From Ichthyophis bannanicus (lineage: Eukaryota; Chordata; Amphibia; Gymnophiona; Ichthyophiidae): DNA of 64,000 nucleotides. How positions within the stretch are numbered: the stretch's first letter is position 1; every line of letters starts with the position of its first letter. A program made the position numbers and the translations under genes. The stretch spans positions 1,672,578,800-1,672,642,799 of the forward strand of contig CM066031.1 in assembly GCA_033557465.1 (NCBI GenBank). The letters are read 5' to 3'. Under the pieces are notes generated by a model, which saw only the letters and a list, made by a program, of their open reading frames with translations, was not told where the DNA came from and ran no database searches. Below, in pieces: positions 9,819 to 21,359 of the stretch.

Positions 9819-11772
9819 CTAATCTTCTGCTGTTATTTGATGCCATCTGTTGACAAAGTGGCATAACCTGCCCGGAATATTGGGGGGTTGGGAACCCCTC
9901 AGAGGCAGGGAGGCAAAGCTCTCTAGGAAGGAGTCAAAGCCCTTGAGGGGGCTGAAACTGGAGACCTGGTTGGGCTCTCGGGCCTTTTGGCTTCTTTTGC
10001 TGTCTAGTTTGTCCCTTTGGGCAACCTGACCTGGAGTTTGACTCTGCTGGCTATAGGAATGATAAAACTTCCTCTTTTTGCTAAAAGAGGGTTTTTTATA
10101 AGGCTTCCTTTTGGCTGGAGTGGCTGTAGACTTTGACAATCTATCTAAGGTAGAATTGTCAGCATCTAACTGGTTAGCCTTTTCCTGCCAGTTTTTGCCG
10201 AAGAGATTCTCCCCCGTGCAAGGAATGTTGCCTAACTTGTCCTGTACCCAAGTCTCCAAGTCTGATGCCTGTAGCCAGGCAATCCGTCGTGCGCCAATGG
10301 AAATAGCAGAGGTTCTGCTGATGCATTTGAAGCAGTAAAAGGCTGCATGATTAACAAACTTGGAGACATCTTGAGCATGCTTAACTAGAGCAAGAAAATC
10401 TTGTCTCTTGTCATCTGGGAGAAAAGGGCTCATAAGTTCCAAATCTCCTGTGACTTCCTTGAGGAACATTCCCATATATAAGATATATGAACTGATCCTA
10501 GCTGAAAGCATGGAAGCTTGAAAATTTCTGCGCCCAAAAGCATCCAGAGTCCTGCATTCACGACCTGGAGGATTGGATGCATGCCTCTTTGCACTTTTCA
10601 TCCTATGCATGGCTGACTCCACTACCACTGAATGGTGTGGCAGCTGAGTTTTCTGAAATCCAGGACATGGCGGAACTCGATACATAGTATCCAGTCTCCT
10701 AGAGTGAGGAGAAGTAGTCAGAGGTGTCTCCCACATTCTGAGCATCAAACTATGCAGAATTTCATGGATAGGCAGAGTGGCTGCCTCCTTAGGAGCTTTA
10801 GGATATTGGAGAATTTCCAATTCCTTTGCTCTGGGTTCCTCCTCAGGAGCTACTGTGATTAAAAGACCTTTGGGCATATCACGGATGAAATCCGGAAATG
10901 ACATGTCCTCTAGAGGTGACATTCTGCATTGGGGAGAAGAGGGATCTTCTAGGAGAAACCCTCTAGTGCCAGCAGAATTGTCAGAGTCTTCGGAATCGGA
11001 GGAATCAAAGTACTCCTGACCCTGATGCTCCTGCAAAGCACTATCCCGGTACCGATCGAAGTCGGTACAGAGTTGACCCGGTACTGCTTTGACAATTCCA
11101 GCCAGAGATGGCATGGGAAGCATTCCCACCGGGGCTGGTACCATCGGTACCGGTATCGTCAGTGTCGGTACCGGCATCGGTGTCGATGTCGGTACCGGTG
11201 CCCGTGGGACCACCGGTATTGCAGCTGAAAGAAGAGTTGCGATGCTGCGCTCGATAGCGAGGAACCTCTGGTCTATCGACGCTGCCGATGCTTGGGTGTC
11301 AGTACCGGTAAGAACGGCTGGAACCCCTGAGCATGGCACAGGTAGTTCTTGCGAGGTTGAGGCCCCAAGAACATCCTGAAGCCCCATCAATGCTTTGGAA
11401 GCCAAAGCCTCCCGCCGGGGCTGTTTCGCCGGTATGGTTCCCTCAAGGGCAATGCCAATGGCCTCTCGATGCTTAGCAGGAGAGCTACCTTTTGAGGACC
11501 GGCTTTTGTGTTTAGGTACCTGAGCTCCATGGGAGGAAGAAGAGGCCCTTGACGATGTCGATGCAATGGATCTGGCATCTGAAGAAAAGAGGGTACCGAG
11601 CTTTGCAGCCCGGTTCTGTCTTCCTCTTTTAGTCATCCCCATACAGGAGAGACATTCAGTTGGAGAATGTTCAAGTCCTAAACATTTCAGACACCAATCA
11701 TGGGTGTCAGTGACGGAGATGGTACCGCCACACTTAGTACATTTTTTTAAAAACACTAGTTGGCTTTTCCAT
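9819..11772 (-). pseudogene. gag: DIRS gag (copy A)
   Basis: Structural protein of about 650 codons. Near the N-terminus is a zinc-finger-like CTKC..CLKC pair, then a Ser-rich stretch, a Pro/Val-rich stretch coded by GGTACC-type hexamers (about 11050..11220), and the conserved core: PHHSVVVESAMHRMKSAKRH, TLDAFGRRNFQASMLSARIS, GARRIAWLQASDLETWVQDK, GNIPCTGENLFGKNWQ. The end is basic (KKPSFSKKRKFYHSY). The expected ATG (MEKP..., 11772) is one base out of frame because an A run at 11742..11748 has an extra A. Near its end the frame runs into the RT frame without the usual gag stop, showing another indel. Confidence 0.85.
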
Positions 11773-12050
11773 GTTTTATGAATATGGGGCCTAGTGCCCA
11801 AAATGGGGCCTAGTGCCCAAAATGGCGCCTAGCACCAAAGAGAAAAGTTTCTGAAAAGAAACAGTCTAAAGCCTAAGTGTTGTGTTTTTTTTTTTTTTAA
11901 AAAAGAAAAGAAAAGAACCGGCAGTACTGGTAGGCATCGTGCGGTAGGCAAACGCGACCACAAGAAAAGAAATTTAAAGACGGAATTTTCTGTGGTGACA
12001 GGGAATAGATCCTGTCGGCTCTGCGGAAAATGAAGAACTGAAGAGGGACA

Positions 12051-12200
12051 GTTGGAAAGGCGGGAAGGCAGCGCGCATGTGCTGAGAGATGCTCCCAAAA
12101 AGCGTTCCTCTTGGATGCTGGGGAGCGTTCCCGCGCAGGCTCCGTCGGTACCGACGATACCCATATGTGAGGACTACATTCCTGCTTGTTCCTGGAGATT
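12051..12200. repeat. DIRS A terminal inverted repeat (right)
   Basis: Contains the 14-base perfect palindrome CGTCGGTACCGACG and ends CCTGCTTGTTCCTGGAGAT. Confidence 0.9.
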
Positions 12201-12516
12201 AAGTGTATGGTGCTTTTACTCTTTTACTGAGATAAAGCCAGAATTTCAGGGGGGTGGTTGTGTTCTGATTTCTAAAGAAAAATGCCCTAGGCTCTGCTCT
12301 GGAGCAAAGGAATGAGCAATTACAAGTTAAAATTAAACCAAAAGATAGCTAGCTATTTTATGGTGCTCCTTCCATTTGCAAAGCAATGCAACATGCAGAT
12401 CTTCCAAATTTACACTGCGAATGCAGTGAGAAAAACCTCAGTCATTGGCCTTCAATCCCACTCACTGGGGTGGATCACCCTCAACATCTCTGGTATATAT
12501 ATCATGTACGTCCATT
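12201..12516. other. Unassigned sequence between DIRS A and I
   Basis: No coding or repeat signal recognised. Confidence 0.35.
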
Positions 12517-12610
12517 AAAGGTGACATTTTACTTACTAGACCATGTCCTTTCCTCGAGTCCTGCTAGTCCAGTCCAGACAAGTGGGCTGTGTTCACCTAC
12601 CAGCAGAGGT
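12517..12610. repeat. DIRS I terminal inverted repeat (left)
   Basis: Inverse match to 21360..21419 (shared CCCACTTGTCTGGA and CTAGCAGG in complement) and to the first half of the ICR at 12888. Confidence 0.65.
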
Positions 12611-12887
12611 AGAGACAGAAAAATCCAGAGGTTTCTGATGATTTAATCATGCAAACATTATCTGGACATACAACCCCGGTATTCATACCTATGCCATGGA
12701 GAAGATTCCTGGTCACACAAAGCCCCAAAGAGGGCAACAAAGACCAACAATCCAAGGAATGAAACCATATATAGAACACCCTTCAAAAGAAGGGCTGCCA
12801 AGGGGAATATAGCTCACAGAAAATAGCAGATTAAAGCAGACCAAAACAGATCATAGCAGATCATAGTTGATCATAAGGGCGAGTCCT

Positions 12888-13010
12888 GAACTGGTCTAGC
12901 AGGACTGAAGGAAAGAATATTATCCAGTAAGTAAAATGTCACCTTCCATATCATCCTGTTAGGCCAGTACATAGAAGTGGGATGTACCAAAGCTATGCCT
13001 CCACTGGGTG
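12888..13010. repeat. DIRS I internal complementary region
   Basis: 12888..12944 is complementary to the left end (AAGTAAAATGTCACCTT). About 12945..13010 is complementary to the right end (ATATCATCCTGTTAGGCC against GGCCTAGCAGGGCGATAT). Confidence 0.62.
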
Positions 13011-13099
13011 GGAAGAACCATGGCGGCCTGTAAGATAACTGCACTGAAGGCCATGTCTGCCCGAGTGTGGACATCCAAGTGGTAATTCTTGACAAAGGT

Positions 13100-13700
13100 G
13101 GAAAGCGATGACTATGCTGCCGCCTGACTGATATCTATGGGAGCAATCAAGTTACTCTTCACCTAGGAGGAAGCATCAGTCTGTGCGGAATGCACATGCA
13201 AACCCTCCAGGATGACCCATTCCATTAATAGGGAGGCTGGGGCTATGGTCTTTTATCCAGCGGCCCAAGGGAAGCTTTGTTGCTGCTACATCATTACATA
13301 GGTCTGCAAAAAGGACCAAATAAGTCTGTCTGACGTTCAGAAGGATTTAGCTACCTTCAGGTATCAAAAACGTCCACCCAGGTGAAGGACCTCACCCTTC
13401 CATTGACATTGTTCTTTGTTCTCACCTGACTGACATGGCAAGATACCACCACTTTTGGTAAGCAGAAAGAAACAGGCCATAATGCATGGCCTCTTTCAAA
13501 AAGAAAGATAAGGATCTTGGCGCAACAAGGCCTGCAACTCTGAGATATGTCCGCCGAGCAAACAAGACTGCCTTAAGTGAAATAAAAAATGAAGTCCTCC
13601 TCAAGGGCTCAAACCACTCAGCCATCAAGGTACAAAGAACAGAACTGGAGATCCCTAGCAGAAACCGGAGTTCAGGGGAAGACACAAGTGTTTAACTCTC
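13100..13700 (-). pseudogene. Decayed tyrosine recombinase (copy I)
   Basis: At 13685..13422 the minus strand reads AEWFEPLRRTSFFISLKAVL, then FARRTYLRVAGLVAP. This aligns by eye with PPFEPLATTSLKFLSWKVIF and SARRISELQALVA of copy B, keeping the double Arg. Weak but in the right place within the element. Confidence rests on the order of parts. Confidence 0.5.
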
Positions 13701-14299
13701 AGGAGGAAACAGGCCACATCTGGGTGCGAGGCCAGGGAGCACACCGCCACCGGTTCTCTAAAACAAACCATGGCCACCGCTAGAATCCTCAGTGCATTGA
13801 GGGAAAGGCCCTTGTGAATCCATTATGATGAAAGGACAGCAGAACTGGCATGCCTGCAGCACTAGTGGTGCCCTGGAGTGCATGGCACCAGTGCTCAAAA
13901 AATGTGAAATGCACACACAGCCTCTTCTCGTCTTCAGAAGAGTGGAAACCACAGCAGAACAGCAGCCCTTATGCACTAAACATCATCTCTCCAAAGGCGA
14001 GTTATAAGCAAGAAGGGAGCCAAATCGTCCAAAAGGACTAGTTTCTGCCTCAAGAGGGAAGCATAGGAGGGGCCCCTGCTGGAGGCACGTCAGATTTTTA
14101 TACATGGCTTCTTTGTCCAATCTGGTGCCATCGACACCACTGAACCTTGATGGCACTCTATATGATGAATTACGCGCCCTAACAGAAGCCAAGGAGGAAA
14201 CACTACAGCAGAACCTGCCTTGTCTAAGGATGAACTAGAGCGTCCATGCCCTCAGAGCCCGCCTCTTTGCGGCGACTGAAGAACTTGAGCACCTTGGCT

Positions 14300-15150
14300 A
14301 CAGCCCAAGTCACCATCAGATCCATCTCAGGGTGACCTCACCTGCCTAGGACCTTCTGGAATTCCAATTGGCTCCTCCCACTCTCCAGAATCAAGGGAGT
14401 GTCAATGAGGATAGTCCGTTTCACATGGTCCATTCTTGCAATATGCTGCGCAAAGAACATCAGTGAAGCCTACTCTGCCCAGGAGAACAGGAGGGTCATT
14501 TCCTGAAAGACCCCCGAAATTTTCACACCCCCATGCTGAATGTCATAGTATTGTCTGAGAAGATCCAAACTACTTTGTCTTGGAAAATGTTCTGGCACCG
14601 CAGTGCGTGGCTCTCATCTCCAGCTGATTAATGGGCCCAACAGTCTCTCACTTGTTTCAGTGACCTGGGAAGTCTGCTCCTGACAATGGGTTCTCCAGTC
14701 AAACAAGCTGGCATCTGACATCAGCAGAAGCCACTGGAGATAGTCCAGGAGAAGACCTTTCAGCAGATGACCAGGTTATTCCCTCCATTTCAGGCTGGCT
14801 GCTACCAATGGGGGAAGAGGAAGCCTGAAGTCAAAATGCTGTTAATAAGGAAGCCATTGGGACAGCAAAGATCTTTGCAGCAGACGGATGTGTGCTTGCG
14901 CCCAAGAGACCATCTCAATTGTCGCCGCTATCAACCCTAGGAGTTGGAGCTACATCCTCGGAGCATAGTGCTTTTGAAACATTCGCAGCTGAGAAGACAG
15001 CTTTTCTATGCTCTTTTTGGGCAGGAAAAACCCTTTCTGGAGTTGGTGATGAAATGTGCCCCAAGATTCTCTAACGAACTGAGTAGGCTCCAAGTAGCTC
15101 TTATCATAGGTGATCACCCAGTCCAGAATCGCCAGCACTAGGGCAGACAC
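14300..15150 (-). pseudogene. Decayed DIRS RT/RNase H, downstream part (copy I)
   Basis: At about 15140..14950 ILDWVITYDKSYLEP lies where the YLDDWLI box and what follows should be. It is interrupted on its N-terminal side by the nested LINE. No RNase H residues identified with confidence. Confidence 0.45.
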
Positions 15151-16012
15151 ACCCAAAGAGCTTCCAAACATGATCTGCTGCTACTACTACTGATCATTTG
15201 TATAGCATTACAAGGCATACACAACATTCTACCGAGACATGTAAAAGATGGTCCCTGCTCATCACAGCTTACACTCTAATCAAGACAGATAACACAACAT
15301 CTGGGGACAAGGATATGTCTAGGGAAATGGTAAGAAAACACATAACTGGAGAACAGGAAACTATGTGAATCAGAATCCAAAAGGACCTCAAAAAGGTGAG
15401 TTTTTAGCCTGGATTTGAAAAGGGCCAGAGATGAAGCCTGTTGTAGAGACTTGGGTGGTTTGTTCCAGGCATAAGGAGCGGCAGGGTGACAAGATCTAAG
15501 TCTTGAGTTGGCAGAAGAAGAGAAGGGCACAGATAGAAGCAATATGCCAGAAGAACAGAGATCCCAAGAAGGAGTGTGTAGGGAGAGAAGAGAGGAAATG
15601 CAGTGAGAAGCAGCAAAATGACTGCACTTATAGGTCAGTAGTAGAAGTTTGAACTAGCTATGGAAACGAATAGGGAGCCAATGAAGCAACTTGAGAAGAG
15701 CGGTTATAAGAACATATCAAGGCTGGTCTAAGATTAGCCACGCAGCTGAATTCTGAACAGACTGAAGGGGAGAGAGATGATTCAGAGGGAGACCAGCATG
15801 GAGGAGATTGCAATAGTCTAGACAGGAGACGACTAGAGTAGATAAGTGTCAGTAAGAGCTGTTAGTGTAGCTGGGTTTAAAAAAGTTTTGGACAAGTTCC
15901 TGGAGGAAAGGTCCATAAACCATTATTAAAAAGGGACCCAGGATAATCAATGCTTTACGCAGTACAAGCATTGTGGAACCTGTGTCTTTTGGGGATACTG
16001 CTAGGTACGTAT

Positions 16013-17472
16013 TGTGGTAAGGAGAGCTGTATAGAAGGGATGGAATGGGAAGAAAGTGAGACCTGTGCCTTTAAAAGCAGAGATCAACAGAGTTCCCATA
16101 GTAACCACAAGCCTCTGAGGCAGACTACAGCTAGTACTAAGCCCCACCCACTTAATGACGTTAGCGCTAGGTTGAGCCCTAACAGCTCTCACGTGTGCAG
16201 GGAGAAAGGCGTGGTGCCTAAGAAGCACCAGTTTAAAACTGCTTCAGTGTTTGATAGAAGGGGGGAAGGTGAGAAGCAAAGCAGGCAGCAGCAGACACGG
16301 CAGAACTTGCAGGAAGGCACGCAGCAAGAGAGTCCGGAGCAGCTGGGAGCTGAGCAGCAGAGAGCCCTGGAACCAAGGCAGAAACGTGTTTCAAGGTACC
16401 TCAGAGAAAGGAAGCTGGAGGAGTCAATTCCCAGGTGGGGAAACAGCTCGGGAAGCCAGTTGAGCCCTGGAGGTAGAGAGAATAAGTTGCCTGAAGTTCC
16501 TAGCAAAGCTCTTTCTGAAGAAGTGGTTAGAGAGCTAAGAAAAAGTGTCAGACGCTGTGTTAGCCAGAAAGCTGTAAAGCAAGCTTCAGACAGAAATAAA
16601 AAGCGTGCCAGGGACTGCCGTGACTCAGCAGTGAGAGATATTGAAAGGCTGATAAGGGAGAGAGAAACTCTGTCTTTAAAGCCTGTAACTACAGATCAGA
16701 GGGAACGCTGGCTGCTAAAGCTGGATGAGCTGCTGCAGGGTGTAAATCATAAATCCTATGATACCCGTCCAGAAGAAGATAGCTCTAGTGAGTCTACGCA
16801 TGAAATGGAAATAGAATTGTGTGAAAGCCCCTGTGAAAGTGATACTGAAGAAATGCAATGCTCTTATTGCAAGGCAAACGAACTGAACATGTGCTAAGCT
16901 CAAGCCCATGTGAAGGAGTGGTTTGTTTAAAGCAATTATAAGCTTGTTTCTGGGAACTGAGAAGGGAAAGAAACTTGCTAGAAGTTTGAAAGCCATTGTA
17001 GCTTGTTTCTATATGGTGTGAAAGAAGAGAAACTTGCTGGAAGTTTAAAAACAGGTATAACCTCTTTTCTATGGAAGCTGTGAAAGAAAAGAATCTTGTT
17101 GAAAGTTTAAGTTACTTTGATATGGTCAACAGCCTTAGTTTTAGAAGAAGCTAAGAGTTGACAATGTGAAGAAGAAATTCCTGTCTGTTTGAGTTAAGCC
17201 TGTTGGAGTTTATTTATCCTTTGCCTTTGGGAGAAATTATCCTTACCTGTGTTTAGTGCAACGAATTTGATGCGAGGGGGAAACCCTGAAAAATAAATTT
17301 CTCTGTTTTTGCCAAACAAACCGTGTGGTCACACTGCTTGCTCAAAAGAATAGCTGAAACTACATATCCCAGCAGTCCATGCTGGCAGCCATATTGGGGA
17401 CAGTATTCAGAAGGGCAATTAAGGCGAGCCCTCTTGCTCATCGGCCACTGGCCCGGGCGGGAGGACGCGACA
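16013..17472 (+). mobile_element. Probable solo LTR-like insertion (1460 bp) with 4-bp target duplication
   Basis: Starts TGTGGTAAGG and ends GGACGCGACA (TG..CA type ends), flanked by GTAT at 16009..16012 and 17473..17476. Removing it and one GTAT restores repeat R1. Near the 3' side is AATAAA (17292..17297) followed by a T/G-rich stretch, as in the R-U5 part of an LTR. Three degenerate units of about 60 bp lie at about 16925..17110 (shared GAAACTTGCT and AAGTTT). No gag, pol, primer site or partner LTR is adjacent. It could instead be an unusual non-autonomous element. Confidence 0.6.
16040..16897 (+). CDS. Unknown 285-residue protein inside the LTR-like insertion
   Basis: Open from the first ATG inside the insertion (16040) to a TAA at 16897; the frame also runs upstream into the host repeat, which I regard as chance. 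The protein is hydrophilic and charged. The first 150 residues are rich in Ser, Gln and Arg; a middle Lys/Arg-rich part (VRRCVSQKAVKQ, DRNKKRARDCRDSAVRDIER) is probably helical; then WLLKLDELLQG; and an acidic tail with CSYC and a final Cys. I recognise no family. Candidates are an LTR-encoded accessory protein, a gag relic or a fortuitous frame. The absence of stops over 285 codons argues mildly for recent selection or youth. Confidence 0.45.
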   Translation: MEWEESETCAFKSRDQQSSHSNHKPLRQTTASTKPHPLNDVSARLSPNSSHVCREKGVVPKKHQFKTASVFDRRGEGEKQSRQQQTRQNLQEGTQQESPEQLGAEQQRALEPRQKRVSRYLRERKLEESIPRWGNSSGSQLSPGGRENKLPEVPSKALSEEVVRELRKSVRRCVSQKAVKQASDRNKKRARDCRDSAVRDIERLIRERETLSLKPVTTDQRERWLLKLDELLQGVNHKSYDTRPEEDSSSESTHEMEIELCESPCESDTEEMQCSYCKANELNMC

Positions 17473-18290
17473 GTATGACCTAGATTGGCCACTGTTGGAA
17501 ACAGGATACTGGGCTTGATGGACCTCGGTCTGACCCAGTATGGCATATCTTATGTTGGTATTCAGACATGAAGGGGCAAATTTTGCTGATGTTATAGAGA
17601 AAGAAACATCAGGCTTTAGCTATCAGTTGAATGTATGTGGAGAAGGAGAGGGAGGGGGAGGGATCAAAGATGACCCCAAGGTTGCGAGCCATGGAAACAG
17701 GGAGGAGTACAGCATTATCCACAGACAGAGGAAGGAGGGAGGTGGGTTTAGGGGGAAAGATAAGTAGCTCGGTTTTGGCAATGTTCAAGTTTAAACGGCA
17801 GAGAGACATCCAGACAGCAATGTCAGATAGGCAGGCAGAGATACAGGCTTGCATTCCTTGAGAAATTTCAGGTATAGAGAGACAGATCTGAGAATCATCA
17901 ACATAAAGATGGTACTGAAAACCATGGGAGGAGGGGAGTGCACCAAGAACTGGGTATAGAGAGAGAAAAGGAGAGGACCCAAACAAACCCTTGGGTACAC
18001 CAACTGAGAGCGGGGATAGCAGTAGAGGAGGATCCACCAGAACAAACACTAAAAGTGCAGTGGGTGAGATAAGAGAATTAAGATAGCACAGATAGCTTAA
18101 AATCAAGCAAGGACAAGGTATTGAGAAAGTGGTGGTAGTCAACCATGTCAAAAGCAGCAGAAAGGTTAAGAAGGATGAGGAGTGAGTAAAGGCCCTTGGA
18201 TTCAGCCAGGAACAAGTTGCTGGAGACTTTGGCAAGAGCCGTTTTAGAATGTAGAGGATGAAAGTCAGACTGCCTGAACAAGTCAGTCAC

Positions 18291-18640
18291 CAGATAAGGA
18301 TGCACACAAATCCATTCATGCCACAAAGCAGCAGCAGCAGCAGCCACAACCATAGCCATGAACTTTCTCGGTGTGGAGGAGAGACCGAAGGGTAGAGTGG
18401 CAAACAAAGTATGAACCGAGATATCAGAGAAGTGCAGGAAGCACTGCTGATTTTTGTGCATAAGGAAAGTAGAAGGATGCCTCAGCCAAGTCCAGCGATG
18501 CAAGAAGCTCTCTTTGCTGACTGCTCATAAGGCCGCTTGCAAGGTCTCCATGTGGAGGTGAACACTGATGCTTGCGATACAAAAATGGGCAGAAGGCCTT
18601 ATCCTTCTTTGGCACTGGCTGGTGGAACCGGCACTAACAC
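18291..18640 (-). pseudogene. Decayed DIRS reverse transcriptase, upstream part (copy I)
   Basis: Minus strand: FCPFLYRKHQ, RELLASLDLAEASFYFP (the SLDLKDAYTH box), then LPFGLSSTPRKFMAMVVAAA (the LPFGLASAPRVF box) and VHPYL, where the catalytic YLDD begins and the LINE interrupts. Gaps and frameshifts present. Confidence 0.7.
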
Positions 18641-20460
18641 CTAGAGGATGAATAGCCTCCCTGAGACGTTTGAACGGCAGCCTTCCTGGCTGCAGAGCCA
18701 CATGGAGAAATCAGGAAGGCATCTGGGATGGAGTTCTTGCATTCCAGCAGCAAGATGTCCTGAAAGATGTCAAGAAATCACCGATCCAAGGCCACATGAC
18801 CTATTCCTGGAAGAAATGATGAAGCCAGCCACCAACTGGAGGTACCCCGGAATGGGCCCCAAATCTGACATGAGAGTCCAGAGCTGGAGGAGGAAGGGAA
18901 CCTCGTGGAGTCCATAACGAAAGTAAGGAGTCTGGAAACATGAGCCAGAAAGAGGGAGCAAGGGAGGCAGGGATGGCCTCCTCAAGCTATACTTCCAAGA
19001 GTCCCTGAAACCCTGTGAATTCTGTTGGCGAGAGAAAGGAGAACGTGACACAGAGGAGGAGGGGCCTCGCTTCCCAGGCCCTTCAGGCCTATCCTCCAGA
19101 GATGAGCGGTTTGGATGCTCCCAGCCCCTTGGACCAGTCCTCCCTAAAAAAACAGAAGCTTCCCACTGAAGTAGGCTTAGACGATTGGGACTTGGACACT
19201 GAGCAATGACAAAACCAAAGTCAGTAACATGCCACCAGAAAAGCAATATTTTGGCTGCCAGATGGACCAAATTATGCATTGAATCCAACGAGAAAATCAC
19301 TGCGGACTCCAGGAATCATCATAGTGTCATTCCTGAGGGGGTGACTGAACCCAATGGAGCAGGGCACGAACCGTAAGCCCCCTGCAAACTACTACTGAGA
19401 GAATTGGGGGAGGGGGGGTGTGAAAAAAACCCTCTTAAAAGGCCTCCACTTTGCAATGCACTTGGTTTGCGAGGTCTGCACCACGCTCCACCAGAATGGT
19501 GGAGTGTCTAGTTGCGGCCATCAGGAGTGCATTCACCTGAGGTGAGTGCATCTAGGCAGCAAGGTCCTCTTGAACAGTGTAGAGCCTACTCACGACCCTG
19601 GCCCCTTTCACTGGGGCGTAAGAGGAGTCCCATGCCACGCGTATCATACTCTTAAGAACCTCCAGGGTAAGGAAATGCCCGGGAGGGTTTTCCAACCCCC
19701 TGCAAGAGAAGATGCAGGTGCAGCTCCTGCTTCGCCAAAACAGCATCCGGATAGCTGCAGAGCAAAGGAGACTTGATTAATCAGCACTACCAGCTCCTCT
19801 TTCTGAAGCAATGGATAATGAGGAAATCATCCAATGCCAGAGGTTTGCCTTCTCACATGGGAAGCCACTGTCTGATCTCTTGGAATGCAAAGCAGGATCC
19901 CGAACACAGGAGAGATACTCAAGTGTTCCAGAATCCATCTTCTTCTGGAGCTGCTTCTGCGGAGGGGTCCCTGCAGAGCTCTGTCCACCCTGAGTGAGAA
20001 GAAAAAGAACAAGAGGGCCCTGAGGCCACAGATCAAATTGCCACACCAGAAAAACCATAGTTGAAGAAGAAAGGAAGAAAGGAAACAAGTCTGACAGTGT
20101 CAGGCCAGAGGCTGGAACTCTCCATCATCCTGGTTGTCCTCCATAGCAGAAGGAAGGCCAGTCATTGGTGAAACCTGGCAGGCTGAACTCTGAAAAGTGA
20201 GCAGGGGAATCTGGAGCAGAGGCTGCTCTCTCTCTTTCTCTCCAGCCAACTCCATTGCTACCTGCAGAAATGGAGTAGCAGAAGAAAGGTCCATGAAAAG
20301 GTCCAATGAAAGGTCCAATGAAAGGTCCAATGAAAAGATGATAACTCTGAGAAGTGAGCAGAGCCTCTGTGCCAAGACTGCAGAGGGAGGGCAGCAAGGC
20401 AGCATCTCCTCCTAGAAGACGTGCCGCCTATGCCAAGCACAGAGGCTTCCTGACACAAGT
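18641..20460 (-). pseudogene. gag: Presumed decayed gag region (copy I)
   Basis: Lies between RT and the right end, where gag is expected. Short minus-strand frames such as 19746..19552 (SMIRVAWDSSYAPVKGARVV) may be gag remnants, but no diagnostic gag motif shared with A-E is seen. Assigned by position only. Confidence 0.4.
20285..20336. repeat. 12-bp tandem repeat
   Basis: About four units of AAAGGTCCAATG (first unit varied). Confidence 0.75.
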
Positions 20461-21359
20461 TCTTCCATTTAACTAAGGCATGCTGAGGTAAGCTGTGCTA
20501 ATAGTGCGTGCATCAGAAATGCAGAGCTACTGCACGTTGGAGATGGTGCTTAGATAGAATGCGCTCATGGTGCAAGTGGAAGACATGCAGATGCCACACA
20601 TATCATAGTGTGCAATGTTAAATGTGGCTAAGGCACAGTCTGGCACGGTAGCGTGCACACGCAGCATAAATATAAAGCAGGAACCAGTGGGAGAAAAACC
20701 CCATCATCAATGGTTTTGTTCCCAGACTAGACAATCGCCCCACCAAATGGACAAAGTCAGGGGCCCCCACAGGCACTTTATTTAAGCAAAGAAACAAAGC
20801 TTTGGTACAGAAAACTTAAACTTAAATCTAGTGCTCGCCCCCGGGGAGCCCAAGCAGCAATGGTGCAGGGCTCAAAGCTACTCCCCTGCTTCTAAGGCCT
20901 GCAGGCACATAACTCTGAAGATCTTCATCCTCATCTTTAGAGGAGAGCCGGAGGGGGGGGGGGGGGAGGAGGAGGAGGAGGGGAAGGGGCACTGGGCTGT
21001 GCAACAAAAGTTTCCTCCAGGGTCCTGGTCCAACATCTCTGGCTGTTCAAGCGGCCCTTAACAGGGTAAGAACAGGGAACTGAAAAAACATCCCTCCTTC
21101 CTTTGGAAAATCTAGGAGGGCAATGATTTTAAGGGTGACAAAATGGGTGCCTCCCATGTTCAGCTCAAGTGAGGAAGTTGTCCCTAAGAGTGATTACTCA
21201 TGAGCTAAATCAATCTTTTGTTGAAGTTTTCACAGAGCTGCTTCGTTGAGTCCACACTCTGCTGGAGACAGATAAATACTGGGGATGTATGCCCCTAGCT
21301 GCTCCAGTTATGCTTGCAGGATGAGGTCATCAGAAACCTCAGGATTTCTCTCTATCTCC
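20461..21359. other. Unassigned sequence inside DIRS I
   Basis: No coding signal. Contains a G run and GGA repeats at 20948..20992. Confidence 0.35.

Larger units (their letters stand above)
6495..12200 (-). mobile_element. DIRS copy A, structurally complete (5.7 kb)
   Basis: Full-length DIRS tyrosine-recombinase retrotransposon on the minus strand. Left terminal repeat from 6495 (GCGTAGTTAATCACC), purine tract, ICR at 6778..6876, YR (8193..6995), RT/RNase H/MT-like (9815..8034), gag (11772..9819), right terminal repeat ending at about 12200 (CCTGCTTGTTCCTGGAGAT). DIRS elements integrate through the YR, with no integrase and no target duplication, and none is seen here. Gag has an extra base near its start; an in-frame TAG separates gag from RT; YR has a stop and a frameshift. 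It is therefore not autonomous in this sequence. Confidence 0.93.
15868..17553 (+). repeat. Interspersed repeat R1, split by a 1.46-kb insertion
   Basis: 15868..16012 and 17477..17553 are the two parts of the repeat also seen, in inverse orientation and uninterrupted, at 4593..4816 (shared GACAAGTTCCTGGAGG and CAGTATGGCATAT blocks). Confidence 0.65.
15172..18290 (-). mobile_element. L2-like LINE nested in DIRS I
   Basis: 5'-truncated LINE on the minus strand. Its RT begins near 18290 with LFRQSDFHPLHSKTALAKVS and LILLNLSAAFDMVDYHHFLN, continues through HGFQYHLYVDDSQICLSIPE (YVDD catalytic box, about 17920) and ends at 15560..15280 with SCHPAAPYAWNKPPKSLQQA and ALFKSRLKTHLF. A short CTA-repeat tail lies near 15178. 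It is interrupted by repeat R1 (15868..17553). The first RT residues follow directly after HPYL of the DIRS RT, so it entered at the DIRS catalytic YLDD region. Confidence 0.72.

Noticed and set aside
11025..11379. Plus-strand frames rich in Tyr/Arg/Cys or Gly/Thr/Val
   Set aside because: Antisense of the GGTACC-repeat part of A gag.
15950..16039. Upstream start of the unknown 315-codon frame
   Set aside because: The first 30 codons lie in repeat R1 outside the insertion; the ATG at 16040 is the first inside it.
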